A stretch of 44,244 nt of DNA, taken from positions 1 to 44,244 of the forward strand of contig CAJULG010000009.1 in assembly GCA_910587045.1 (NCBI GenBank). The letters run 5' to 3'. The position numbers were made by a program, and so were the translations under genes. Each line of letters starts with the position of its first letter. Within the stretch, counting starts at the first letter, position 1. A model generated the notes under the pieces. That model did no database searches. It saw only the letters and a program-made list of their open reading frames with translations, and was not told the origin of the DNA. Source of the DNA: an uncultured Lachnospiraceae bacterium (GTDB lineage Bacteria > Bacillota > Clostridia > Lachnospirales > Lachnospiraceae). This document shows, piece by piece, positions 16,482 through 24,743 of this stretch.

Positions 16482-16563
16482 TATGAAGGTTCAGACTTAA
16501 CTTAGTTAAGTCTGAACCTTCATAGATTAAACATGTGCGCAATATGACTTAACTAAGTTAAGT
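16482..16563 (+). repeat. Paired quasi-palindromes between convergent genes
   Basis: A 19-base-pair perfect inverted repeat (16482-16500 with 16506-16524, loop CTTAG) has at its centre the 17-mer ACTTAACTTAGTTAAGT (16495-16511). The exact reverse complement, ACTTAACTAAGTTAAGT, recurs at 16547-16563, ending 15 bases before the stop of the minus-strand gene. The first could be a second terminator for that gene, but neither arm is followed by a T run. Confidence 0.8.
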
Positions 16564-16578
16564 GTACAAAATTTACTT

Positions 16579-17481
16579 TCAGGCCTCTCCTGAGATCAGC
16601 CACGGAGAAGGCTGTGTGATAAAGACGCTCTTGCTATCCAGCTTGGATACGCTGATCTGCAGTACCTCCATATTCTGAATACTGTATTTGTGAAATAATT
16701 CCTTGATGCCGGAAAGAATATCAAGCTCCAGGGTGTAGATGACAAACTGGATTTTAGGATTGACTGCAAGCAGACTCTGAATATCCTGTTCCAGATTTTT
16801 GGTTGCAACAATAAATGCAAGACGAGGCGTTGGAAGAGAAGAGAGAGAGGAACGGGACAGGTCAGAAATGATTTCTACATTATGTACACCGAATTTTTCC
16901 ACATTTGCCTCCATTGCCATCTGAGACCCCTTATCTCCCTCTACGGCAATGATGGTTCCTTCACTGGCAACGATCGCTGCTTCAATAGCAATGCTTTCGC
17001 CGCTGACAATGCAGATGACATCCTGGGCATCCACATGCAGCAGGCTCATAATGACTGCACGGATTTCGCTGCCCACATAATGAATCGGTCCGCGGCTGAA
17101 ATTCTCATTTTTAATTCCGATCTTATAGGATTCTCTGGTGTTTTCATTTAATATAAAGAAAACAGTCGGCTCTTTGATCTCGGTATTGATCATGTCTTTG
17201 ATCTTAGCCGTCTTGATATTGCCGCTTGGTTCTGTCCCGGTTCCGTACCAGACGTCACATTCGCCAAGACCCGCATCCCAGATTTCATAGCAGAGGTTCT
17301 TATGGCTGGAATCTGCAAATACCATAACCCGTTTGTGGGATTCAATCGACGGGATTACATTTTTTTTCTTTTGACAGATATTTAGAAGCTTGATCTTCTC
17401 CGGGCTGATATTCATCAGTTCTGCAAAATATCCGGTCCAGTTCAGCATTGCTCCATTGGAGTAAATTGTATCATTGATCAT
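16579..17481 (-). CDS. Degenerate CbiE/CbiT-like (precorrin methyltransferase-like) protein
   Basis: 300 residues from the ATG at 17481; a start at 17502 is excluded because AAGGAGGGT lies inside that extension. Residues about 60-125 resemble the C-terminal half of CbiE (DAGLGECDVWYGTGTEPSG, then PTVFFILNEN), and from IKNENFSRGPIHYVGSEIRA onwards the protein follows CbiT, including GTIIAVEGDKGSQMAMEAN and FGVHNVEIISD. The CbiT SAM loop, normally GCGTGG, is replaced and shortened to VSGES, and the first half of CbiE with its own SAM site is missing. No other corrin genes are near. It is probably not an active precorrin methylase; a repurposed or regulatory role is inference. Confidence 0.7.
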   Translation of the reverse strand: MINDTIYSNGAMLNWTGYFAELMNISPEKIKLLNICQKKKNVIPSIESHKRVMVFADSSHKNLCYEIWDAGLGECDVWYGTGTEPSGNIKTAKIKDMINTEIKEPTVFFILNENTRESYKIGIKNENFSRGPIHYVGSEIRAVIMSLLHVDAQDVICIVSGESIAIEAAIVASEGTIIAVEGDKGSQMAMEANVEKFGVHNVEIISDLSRSSLSSLPTPRLAFIVATKNLEQDIQSLLAVNPKIQFVIYTLELDILSGIKELFHKYSIQNMEVLQISVSKLDSKSVFITQPSPWLISGEA

Positions 17482-17520
17482 ATATGCACCCTCCTTACAC
17501 AATAATTATCATTTTATTTT

Positions 17521-17529
17521 AGTATAACA
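17521..17529 (-). promoter_or_regulatory. Extended -10 element upstream of the CbiET-like gene
   Basis: On the minus strand TGTTATACT (TGn plus TATACT) about 40 bases before the start at 17481. No good -35 box is visible, so this is tentative. Confidence 0.35.
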
Positions 17530-17660
17530 TAAGCCGGAAATATTTGCCATTTGAAATATACAAGGACAAATGTTCATAGTTTTTCTCTATCAGGGAAACC
17601 AGAGTAAATGGACTGCATAGGATAATTAGTAGAAAGGGAAATGATAGGAAAGGGCAAAGC

Positions 17661-18653
17661 ATGATTGGGGTTGAAATAAGTGAAAAGCATAGAAATATTA
17701 ATTGGGAAAAAGTGAAAAAATCAAAAATTGAATTTGTTATGCTCTGTTGTGGTACTGGAGGAACACATCAGATCAGAGAGGATACAGAATTCTGGAACAA
17801 TGTCAAAGTATGTAAAGAATGGGAAATTCCTTATGGTATATATCTCTGTTCACGTGCCACGGACCGGAAGCAGGCTGAAATGGAGGCAAAGTATATCCGG
17901 TCTGTTTTGTGTGATCAAGTACCGGAGTATCCGGTCATGCTCCGAATGGAGGACTGCAATACCACGTTGCTTTTGAATAAAGACCGGATGGGAGAAATTG
18001 CACAGATTTTTTGTGAATCAGTAAAACAGGAGGGAGGCCGGGCAGGGATCTGTGCCAATAAATACTGGTTCACCAATCTGCTGACGTCTTCGGAATTCAA
18101 CCGGTGGGAACGCTGGGTCATTCAGCATTATAAGGAATGTACATATTCAGGAACTTACACAATGTGGGAATATACCTCCGATGGAAGACTGGATGGAATC
18201 CTGGAACCGGTTGCTTTATTGCAGTATGTGTCTGCATTTAAAACGGGAGAAAAGACGGAAATGGTATTGCCGGATCTGAGCGGGTATGTTGGCACTTCTC
18301 TGGTCGGGGCGTTGAATACAAAGGGATATCCTTCAGGCTTTGATTTTCGTGAAAAACTGGCGGTGCAGACTGCCCTGGTTGCAGAAGCATCTGCGTATAG
18401 AGGCACGGCTGCTCAGAATACAGAATTATTACGAAGACTTGGGGGAACCATATCTGTATCCAAGATGATCCGGGAAGGCAGTTATGTTAAATTAAAGCCC
18501 GGAAGCCGAAATATTAATACAGGTATGCCCTTCGATAACCTGGTATACGGAAATACCTATCAGGTGCTGGCAGTCTCCGGTGTTTCCGTGATCTTTGGAA
18601 TTGAAGACACGGTAATCGGGAAAGTAAACCGTAATTCAGTAATTGTAACTTAA
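17661..18653 (+). CDS. GH25 lysozyme-like protein with altered catalytic residues and C-terminal wall-binding modules
   Basis: 330 residues, no signal peptide. Residues 1-190 follow the GH25 barrel: GVEIS for the usual GIDVS, INWEKVKKSKIEFVMLCCG, DTEFWNNVKVCKEWEIPYGIYL, CANKYWF, and MWEYTSDGRLDGI. Catalytic acids are changed: Asp to Glu5, the DxE pair to Arg95-x-Glu97, and the C-terminal Asp to Ala185. Residues about 205-265 are an endolysin-type repeat (GTSLVGALNTKGYPSGFDFR ... GTAAQNTELLRRLGG), and the end is SH3-like (VKLKPGSRNINTG). It therefore looks like a wall-binding pseudoenzyme or a protein with a different activity. Without a signal peptide it could be released by lysis or act inside. 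The start follows GGAAAGGG. Confidence 0.8.
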   Translation: MIGVEISEKHRNINWEKVKKSKIEFVMLCCGTGGTHQIREDTEFWNNVKVCKEWEIPYGIYLCSRATDRKQAEMEAKYIRSVLCDQVPEYPVMLRMEDCNTTLLLNKDRMGEIAQIFCESVKQEGGRAGICANKYWFTNLLTSSEFNRWERWVIQHYKECTYSGTYTMWEYTSDGRLDGILEPVALLQYVSAFKTGEKTEMVLPDLSGYVGTSLVGALNTKGYPSGFDFREKLAVQTALVAEASAYRGTAAQNTELLRRLGGTISVSKMIREGSYVKLKPGSRNINTGMPFDNLVYGNTYQVLAVSGVSVIFGIEDTVIGKVNRNSVIVT

Positions 18654-18666
18654 ATGGAATATCGGC

Positions 18667-18695
18667 TTATCAATACAGGGAAAATGTGGTATAAT
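18667..18695 (+). promoter_or_regulatory. Promoter of metH
   Basis: TTATCA, a 17-base spacer ending in TGG (extended -10), then TATAAT; about 80 bases of leader follow. I see no B12 box or S-box in the leader. Confidence 0.6.
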
Positions 18696-18781
18696 CTGCG
18701 AAGGCAACAAGCAGTGCAAAATCGCAGCAATTAAAAGCGGTGGTTTGCGGCCGGTACATTAAATAAACAAGGGAGAATACA

Positions 18782-21226
18782 ATGACGAAGGAACAATTAC
18801 ACAATCTGATGAACAGCCGGGTTCTGGTTTTAGATGGCGCTACCGGAACCAATCTGATGCGGGCGGGTATGCCGGTTGGCGTATGTCCGGAACAGTGGAT
18901 TCTGGAGCATTCCCGGGTTATGACTGAACTGCAGGCGGCCTATATTGAGGCAGGAACACATATCGTATATGCTCCGACCTTTACTGCGAACCGGATCAAG
19001 CTGGGAGAATACGGGCTGGCTGATCGTATCGGAGAAATGAACAGGGAACTGGTAGCAATCTCAAAGCAGGCGATTCTGCTGGCAGGTGCAAGAGGGTATG
19101 TGGCAGGAGATATTACCATGACGGGCAGACAACTCGCACCGATGGGGGATCTGGAATTAGAAGAATTGATAGATGTGTATAAGGAGCAGATCCGATACCT
19201 GGCAGAAGCAGGGGTGGATCTGCTGGTGATCGAGACTATGATGAGTCTGGCGGAGGCGAGGGCAGCGGTGATAGCCGCCAGGGAGGTCTGTGACCTTCCG
19301 ATATTCGTTACAATGACATTTAATGAAGATGGAAGAACGCTGTTTGGCACGGATCCTGCAACTGCGGTTAATGTATTACAGAGCCTCGGTGTGGATGCGA
19401 TCGGTGCAAATTGCTCTACGGGACCGGATGAGATGTGCCAGGTGATCGCTGAAATGAAACGCTATGCCAATGTTCCGGTTATTGCAAAGCCCAATGCGGG
19501 TATGCCGGAACTGATAAACGGGGAGACTGTCTATGCCATGACGCCGGAGGAATTTGCAGAAGCAGGACAGCGACTGGTGGAGGCCGGTGCCGGGATAATC
19601 GGCGGCTGCTGTGGTACTACGCCGGAGCATATCATGGCGCTGGCAAGAAGCGTAAAAGGAATGGAGCCGCCGGAGGTAGATGTTCAGAAACGGAGACTGC
19701 TTTCCTCCGAACGCAAGACCATTGAACTGACTCTGGACGGTAACTTTATGGTGGTCGGCGAACGGATCAATCCGACCGGAAAGAAGAAGCTGCAGGAGGA
19801 ACTGCGTCAGGGCAGCCTGGAGTTAGTGCTTGCAATGGCGGAGGAACAAGAAGCGCACGGAGCTCAGATCCTGGATATTAACATGGGCATGAATGGAATT
19901 GACGAGAAGGAAATGATGTTAAAGACGATACAGGCGGTCGGTAATGCAGTCCAGCTTCCGCTTTGTATAGATTCCAGTTATGTTGAGGTGATAGAAGCAG
20001 CATTGCGGAATTATCCGGGACGCGCACTGATCAATTCTATTTCCTATGAACATCCCAAGGTAGATGAACTGCTTCCCATCGCAAAGAAATATGGTGCAAT
20101 GTTTATCCTGCTGCCTCTGTCAGATAAAGGACTTCCGGAATCAATCGAGGAAAAGCATTCGATAATCAGAACCGTATGCGATCAGGCTGAGAAGCTTGGT
20201 TTTCATAAGGAGGATATTGTCGTGGACGGACTGGTAGCGACAGTCGGAGCCAATAAGAATGCAGCGCTGGAAACCCTGAAGACTATTTCCTATTGCAGAC
20301 ATGAATTAGGACTGGCGACCATATGCGGACTGTCCAATATATCCTTTGGCCTTCCGGAGCGTATCAATGTAAATACCGCATTTCTGACCATGGCTATTGC
20401 AAACGGTCTGACGATGGCTATCGCAAATCCATCTCAGTCCATGCTGGTAAATGCTGCCTTTGCTTCGGATCTGCTGTTGAATAAGCCGGGAGCGGATGTC
20501 CGTTACATTGAACAGGTGAACGAGCATCCTACGACCGTAATAGCGGCAGGCACCGGCAGTTCCCAGACCACAGGAAAGGGGTCTGATTCAGAACGAAAGG
20601 AACAGCCGCCGGTGTATGAGGCAGTGCTGAAAGGAAATAAGGAAAAAATAATCGGGCGGGTAGAAGCAGAACTTGCAAAAGGAGTGCGCCCGGAATCCAT
20701 TATTGATACGATTCTCATACCGGCGATTAATGAAGTAGGAGAACTATTTAATAAGAAGAAGTATTTTCTTCCACAGTTGATTGCCAGCGCTGAAGCTATG
20801 GAGGCTGCGATTCGGTTTCTGGAGCCGAAATTAGAGAAAAAGCAGACAGAAGAAATGATGCCGACCATCGTTATTGCCACGGTAGAGGGAGATATCCATG
20901 ACATTGGAAAGAATCTGGTTGCATTAATGCTTCGGAATTATGGATACCGGGTGCTGGATCTGGGGAAGGATGTTCCAAAGGAGGAAATCATCGGGACTGC
21001 TGTCCGCGAGGATGCAGCGATCATAGCACTATCCGCCCTGATGACCACCACCATGATGCGGATGAAGGACGTGGTAGAATATGCGAAGGAGCATAAGGTA
21101 AAGGCAAAGATAATGATCGGCGGTGCGGTTATCACCCAGAGCTTTGCAGATGAAATCGGCGCAGATGGATATTCCAGAGACGCTGCTGAGGCGGTAAAGG
21201 TGGCGGCAGTGCTGACCGGAAGATAA
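18782..21226 (+). CDS. metH: Cobalamin-dependent methionine synthase without reactivation domain
   Basis: 814 residues after GGGAGAATACA. Module order: homocysteine-binding barrel (about 1-290: LDGATGTNLMRAG; zinc-ligand region NCSTGP near 209 and GGCCGTTPEHI near 275), methyltetrahydrofolate barrel (about 315-600: VGERINPTGKKK, DINMG, DSS, NSIS), B12-binding cap (about 620-690) and the Rossmann B12 domain with DIHDIGKN near 704, where His ligates cobalt. The AdoMet-binding reactivation domain of E. coli MetH (about 1227 residues) is absent, as is common in clostridia, where a separate protein is thought to do that job. It makes methionine from homocysteine in the cytosol. The gene reads alone from its own promoter. 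Confidence 0.95.
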   Translation: MTKEQLHNLMNSRVLVLDGATGTNLMRAGMPVGVCPEQWILEHSRVMTELQAAYIEAGTHIVYAPTFTANRIKLGEYGLADRIGEMNRELVAISKQAILLAGARGYVAGDITMTGRQLAPMGDLELEELIDVYKEQIRYLAEAGVDLLVIETMMSLAEARAAVIAAREVCDLPIFVTMTFNEDGRTLFGTDPATAVNVLQSLGVDAIGANCSTGPDEMCQVIAEMKRYANVPVIAKPNAGMPELINGETVYAMTPEEFAEAGQRLVEAGAGIIGGCCGTTPEHIMALARSVKGMEPPEVDVQKRRLLSSERKTIELTLDGNFMVVGERINPTGKKKLQEELRQGSLELVLAMAEEQEAHGAQILDINMGMNGIDEKEMMLKTIQAVGNAVQLPLCIDSSYVEVIEAALRNYPGRALINSISYEHPKVDELLPIAKKYGAMFILLPLSDKGLPESIEEKHSIIRTVCDQAEKLGFHKEDIVVDGLVATVGANKNAALETLKTISYCRHELGLATICGLSNISFGLPERINVNTAFLTMAIANGLTMAIANPSQSMLVNAAFASDLLLNKPGADVRYIEQVNEHPTTVIAAGTGSSQTTGKGSDSERKEQPPVYEAVLKGNKEKIIGRVEAELAKGVRPESIIDTILIPAINEVGELFNKKKYFLPQLIASAEAMEAAIRFLEPKLEKKQTEEMMPTIVIATVEGDIHDIGKNLVALMLRNYGYRVLDLGKDVPKEEIIGTAVREDAAIIALSALMTTTMMRMKDVVEYAKEHKVKAKIMIGGAVITQSFADEIGADGYSRDAAEAVKVAAVLTGR

Positions 21227-21254
21227 AAGACATGCAAAATATCGGGAACTGGGT

Positions 21255-21283
21255 TTGACAACCCGGTGAATAGTTGCTACAAT
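21255..21283 (+). promoter_or_regulatory. Promoter of ilvN-ilvC with an inverted repeat over the -35 box
   Basis: TTGACA, a 17-base spacer, then TACAAT, 39 bases before the ilvN start. GGGTT-TGAC-AACCC forms a short inverted repeat centred on the -35 box, which could be an operator or the tail hairpin of metH. There is no room for a T-box leader. Confidence 0.75.
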
Positions 21284-21322
21284 GACAGTTGAATTCCCGC
21301 TGTATAGAGCAGAGGGAGAGAA

Positions 21323-21835
21323 ATGGAAAGGGTGGTACATAACATGAAGAAACGAATATTATCACTTTTGGTTGTGAACTCATCCGGTGTGTTGAGCCGT
21401 GTATCCGGCATGTTCAGCCGCCGCGGCTATAACATTGACAGCCTGACCGTCGGCGTGACTGAGGATCCGAAGTATTCCCGTATGACAGTGGTCGTCAGCG
21501 GTGATGACCGGACCCTGGACCAGATTGAGAAGCAGCTTTATAAATTAGAAGACGTGATCCAGGTCACAGAATTATTAGACGGAGAGTCCGTCTGCCGGGA
21601 ACTGGTGCTGGTGAAGGTGAAAGCCGCCAGAGAAGAGAAACAGCAGATCATTGCAGTGGCTGATGTGTTCCGGGCAAAGATCGTAGACGTGGCAGTGGAT
21701 TCTCTGATGATAGAGCTGACCGGTAATATTAATAAAGTAGAAGCGTTTCTGGGCCTTCTGGACGGTTTCCATATCTTATCTGTGGTACGGACCGGATTAA
21801 CCGGACTGCTTCGTGGAAATTACAGTGACAAGTAA
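21323..21835 (+). CDS. ilvN: Acetolactate synthase small (regulatory) subunit
   Basis: 170 residues. The N-terminal ACT domain reads ILSLLVVNSSGVLSRVSGMF and RGYNIDSLTVG, followed by SRMTVVVSGDD and the C-terminal small-subunit domain ending RTGLTGLLRG. The small subunit confers valine feedback control on, and activates, the large catalytic subunit at the first common step of branched-chain amino acid synthesis. No ilvB lies in the window, so the large subunit is encoded elsewhere. ATG at 21323 has AGAGGGAG; ATG at 21344 (MKKRILSLLV) matches the usual protein start and is a real alternative. ilvC follows after 83 bases. Confidence 0.93.
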   Translation: MERVVHNMKKRILSLLVVNSSGVLSRVSGMFSRRGYNIDSLTVGVTEDPKYSRMTVVVSGDDRTLDQIEKQLYKLEDVIQVTELLDGESVCRELVLVKVKAAREEKQQIIAVADVFRAKIVDVAVDSLMIELTGNINKVEAFLGLLDGFHILSVVRTGLTGLLRGNYSDK

Positions 21836-21918
21836 TTACTTCAAACAACATTTAAGTAATCACTATATCTGCAGGAAGCTGCAGCCAACATTTATCTATT
21901 ACAGGAGGAAGTAATAAA

Positions 21919-22935
21919 ATGGCAAAGATTTTTTATCAGGAAGATTGTAACTTATCGTTGTTGGATGGCAAGACCATAGCAGTGATCGGTTATGGCAGTC
22001 AGGGACATGCCCATGCGCTGAACGCAAAGGAATCCGGCTGCAATGTGATCATTGGTCTGTATGAAGGAAGCAAATCCTGGGCAAAGGCAGAAGCACAGGG
22101 CTTCGAAGTGTATACGGCAGCAGAGGCAGCTAAGAAGGCGGATATCATCATGATTCTGATCAATGATGAATTACAGGCTGCTATGTACAAGAAAGATATC
22201 GAACCAAATCTGGAGGCTGGCAACATGCTGATGTTTGCACATGGCTTCAATATCCACTTTGGACAGATCGTACCGCCAAAGGATGTAGATGTGACCATGA
22301 TCGCACCGAAGGGTCCTGGACATACAGTACGGAGTGAATATCAGGCAGGAAAAGGCGTGCCTTGTCTGATCGCAGTTGAGCAGGATGCCACCGGGAAGGC
22401 ACAGGATATCGCGCTGGCATATGCATTGGCAATCGGTGGCGCAAGAGCTGGTGTACTGGAGACTACCTTCCGCACCGAGACGGAGACAGATCTGTTTGGC
22501 GAGCAGGCAGTGCTTTGCGGCGGTGTCTGTGCATTGATGCAGGCAGGCTTTGAAACTCTGGTTGAAGCAGGCTACGATTCGAGAAATGCATACTTCGAGT
22601 GTATTCATGAGATGAAGCTGATCGTGGATCTGATCTATCAGAGCGGTTTTGAAGGAATGCGTTATTCCATTTCCAATACTGCAGAATATGGTGATTATAT
22701 TACCGGACCGAAGATCATCACGGAAGAGACCAAAAAGACGATGAAGAAGATCCTGAGTGATATTCAGGACGGAACCTTTGCAAAGGACTTCCTGCTGGAT
22801 ATGTCACCGGCAGGCGGACAGGCACATTTTAAGGCAATGAGAAAACTGCATGCAGAGCATCCGTCAGAGGTGGTTGGTAAAGATATCCGTAAGCTTTACA
22901 GTTGGAATGGCGAGGATAAGCTGATCAATAACTAA
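21919..22935 (+). CDS. ilvC: Ketol-acid reductoisomerase, class I
   Basis: 338 residues, the length of class I (short) enzymes. The N-terminal Rossmann fold has GYGSQGHAHALN (about 24-35), with cofactor-loop serines in GLYEGSKSW; the knotted helical domain carries the Mg-binding acids in TETETDLFGEQAVLCGG and the EGMRYSISNTAEYGD segment. The enzyme isomerises and reduces acetolactate or acetohydroxybutyrate in valine/isoleucine synthesis. The loop sequence is of the NADPH-using type, though cofactor preference is only an inference. A good AGGAGGAAG precedes the ATG, and a terminator follows. It is in the same unit as ilvN. Confidence 0.97.
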   Translation: MAKIFYQEDCNLSLLDGKTIAVIGYGSQGHAHALNAKESGCNVIIGLYEGSKSWAKAEAQGFEVYTAAEAAKKADIIMILINDELQAAMYKKDIEPNLEAGNMLMFAHGFNIHFGQIVPPKDVDVTMIAPKGPGHTVRSEYQAGKGVPCLIAVEQDATGKAQDIALAYALAIGGARAGVLETTFRTETETDLFGEQAVLCGGVCALMQAGFETLVEAGYDSRNAYFECIHEMKLIVDLIYQSGFEGMRYSISNTAEYGDYITGPKIITEETKKTMKKILSDIQDGTFAKDFLLDMSPAGGQAHFKAMRKLHAEHPSEVVGKDIRKLYSWNGEDKLINN

Positions 22936-22946
22936 TAGAGTTATGT

Positions 22947-22980
22947 AAAAGGGAACCCGGTGTTGCTGGGTTCCTTTTTG
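22947..22980 (+). terminator. Rho-independent terminator of ilvC
   Basis: AAAAGGGAACCC pairs (one G-U) with GGGTTCCTTTTT around a 9-base loop, 11 bases after the ilvC stop. Confidence 0.85.
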
Positions 22981-23014
22981 TATGCCTGAAAGCATAAGCT
23001 TCCCTGCTGTCTGC

Positions 23015-23200
23015 CTAGAGGTTCTTTACGATCGCATCATATAAATCCAAGGTACAATGCTCATCCTTGGCAAAATGCTTGCAATTCAGACAGCTTGGGC
23101 TGTTCGGTGCCTCATTGCAGAAGCAGTTTGGTTTGGTAACATGCTCGTATGCGCTGCAATGTTCGGCAACATCCATATAAGTCTCCTGAGAACTACGCAT
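23015..23200 (-). CDS. Small cysteine-rich protein of unknown function
   Basis: 61 residues with six cysteines: C15, C26, C28, then the CLNC pair at 37 and 40, and C49. The spacing (CxC, CxxC) suggests metal binding. A GAAGGGAG site lies 8 bases before the ATG, which supports translation. The plus-strand open frame opposite (23057-23257) has no ribosome binding site and is a shadow. Its neighbours, ilvC and a CNNM-type gene, give no functional hint. Confidence 0.65.
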   Translation of the reverse strand: MRSSQETYMDVAEHCSAYEHVTKPNCFCNEAPNSPSCLNCKHFAKDEHCTLDLYDAIVKNL

Positions 23201-23345
23201 AATGATGAACTCCCTTCAGATGAAATGTTATTAACGCTGCTAGAGCGGGAATCATAGAATGATTCTGTATTAGTATGTACGCTTTTTTTTCAGTCATGCA
23301 AAAAAAATGTACTGATTTTTTGCTGCACTTTATATGATCGAGACG

Positions 23346-23374
23346 TTGACAATTTTTGCATCTATATGTAAAAT
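23346..23374 (+). promoter_or_regulatory. Promoter of the CNNM/CorC-type gene
   Basis: Consensus TTGACA, a 17-base spacer, then TAAAAT. It overlaps the apparent ATG-initiated extension of the downstream frame, which rules that ATG out and supports the TTG start at 23412. Confidence 0.75.
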
Positions 23375-23411
23375 GTTAGTATTTGAAAATAAGAATAGGA
23401 GATGGTTATTT

Positions 23412-24710
23412 TTGGACGGGAGTGTCTCGATACAGACAGGTGATATTGTACAGATTATAGTATTGATCATACTTTTGATATTATCCGGGTTGTTTTCTTC
23501 AGCAGAAACATCGCTGACAACGGTCAATATTTATAAGATGAAAGCATTGGCAGAGGAAGGCAGCCGGCGGGCAAAGACGGTATTAAAATTAATGGAAAAT
23601 CCGGGCAAGGTATTAAGTACCATTTTGATCGGTAACAATCTTGTGAATATAACAGCTTCTTCCCTGATGACGGTATTGGTAACAAATCTGTTCGGAAGTG
23701 CGGCTGTGGGTATCGCTACCGGTGTTCTGACTGTGCTGGTATTGATTTTCGGTGAGATTACGCCAAAGAACCTGGCTACTGTATATAGTGAAGCATTTGC
23801 ATTGTTTTATGCAATGCCGATTCAGATATTATCGATCGTGCTGACACCGGTGATCTGGCTGATGGACCGGCTTTGCAGTTTTATTTACTGGATATTACGG
23901 GTAGATACCAATGCAGTGAATAAGCAGATGACTGAGTCGGAACTGCGGACGATCGTGAATGTCAGTCATGAAGACGGGGTCATTGAAGGTGAGGAGAAGG
24001 AGATGATTACCAACGTGGTGGACTTTGGCGATTCCATTGCGAAGGAGATCATGATATCGAGAGCGGATATTACCATGGCTCCAGCCGACTCCACTTATGA
24101 AGAGATATTGAATTATTTTATGGAAGAGCAGTACAGCCGTCTTCCGGTGTATGAGGAGAATAAGGAAAATATTGTCGGTATCCTCTATATGAAGGATCTG
24201 TTTTTCTACCGGGAGCGGGCCGGAGCGGATTTTGATGTGCACAGGGTTATGCGGAAACCATATTATACCTATGAATATCAGAAGACTTCTGCGATCATGG
24301 ATGAATTGAGGAAGAATTCAGTATCCATAACCATAGTGCTGGATGAATATGGAATGGCGGCCGGTATGATTACCCTGGAGGATCTGATCGAAGAGATTGT
24401 CGGAGAGATCCGGGATGAATATGATGAATATGAAGAAGAGATCATTAAGCAGATTGATGAGAATTGTTATGAGGTAGACGGTGGCGCTAAGATTGACGAT
24501 GTAAACGATGTAGTAGGGCTGGCCCTGGAATCCGAAGATTATGATTCGATCGGCGGATATGTGATCGAATTGTTAGACCACCTGCCGGAGGTAGGAGATG
24601 TTGTGCAGGATGAAGCTGCAGTATTTGAGGTACTGGAAGCAGATAAGACCCGGGCGGAACGGATCCGGATCACATTGCGTCCCCGGGAAAAAGCGGAACC
24701 GGAGGAATGA
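23412..24710 (+). CDS. CNNM/CorC (HlyC) family membrane protein with CBS pair, TTG start
   Basis: 432 residues from TTG at 23412, preceded by AGGAGAT at 23397-23403. An ATG at 23334 is upstream of the promoter's -10 and cannot be used. Order: DUF21/CNNM membrane domain (residues about 5-175, with three to four helices, SGLFSSAETSLTTVN, and FGEITPKNLATV), a CBS pair (about 190-320: SRADITMAPADST, SRLPVYEENKENIVGILYMKD, VLDEYGMAAGMITLEDLIEEI), and a CorC_HlyC transporter-associated domain (about 345-425). Family members act in Mg2+ or other cation homeostasis, with the CBS pair sensing Mg-ATP. The ABC-F gene follows 33 bases later and may share the transcript. Confidence 0.92.
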   Translation: MDGSVSIQTGDIVQIIVLIILLILSGLFSSAETSLTTVNIYKMKALAEEGSRRAKTVLKLMENPGKVLSTILIGNNLVNITASSLMTVLVTNLFGSAAVGIATGVLTVLVLIFGEITPKNLATVYSEAFALFYAMPIQILSIVLTPVIWLMDRLCSFIYWILRVDTNAVNKQMTESELRTIVNVSHEDGVIEGEEKEMITNVVDFGDSIAKEIMISRADITMAPADSTYEEILNYFMEEQYSRLPVYEENKENIVGILYMKDLFFYRERAGADFDVHRVMRKPYYTYEYQKTSAIMDELRKNSVSITIVLDEYGMAAGMITLEDLIEEIVGEIRDEYDEYEEEIIKQIDENCYEVDGGAKIDDVNDVVGLALESEDYDSIGGYVIELLDHLPEVGDVVQDEAAVFEVLEADKTRAERIRITLRPREKAEPEE

Positions 24711-24743
24711 TCATAGAATGAAGCTTGAGAAAGGGCAATTAAG

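Noticed and set aside
18654..18781. Cobalamin or SAM riboswitch before metH
   Set aside because: I see neither the B12 box nor S-box conserved elements in this 128-base stretch.
21227..21322. T-box or leader-peptide control of ilvN
   Set aside because: The promoter leaves only about 33 bases of leader, far too short for a T-box; no run of Leu/Ile/Val codons in a leader frame.
23057..23257. Plus-strand open frame of 66 residues
   Set aside because: It overlaps the Cys-rich minus-strand gene, which has a good ribosome binding site while this frame has none.
23334..23411. ATG-initiated N-terminal extension of the CNNM/CorC-type protein
   Set aside because: A consensus promoter lies inside it; the transcript starts after this ATG, and TTG at 23412 has the ribosome binding site.
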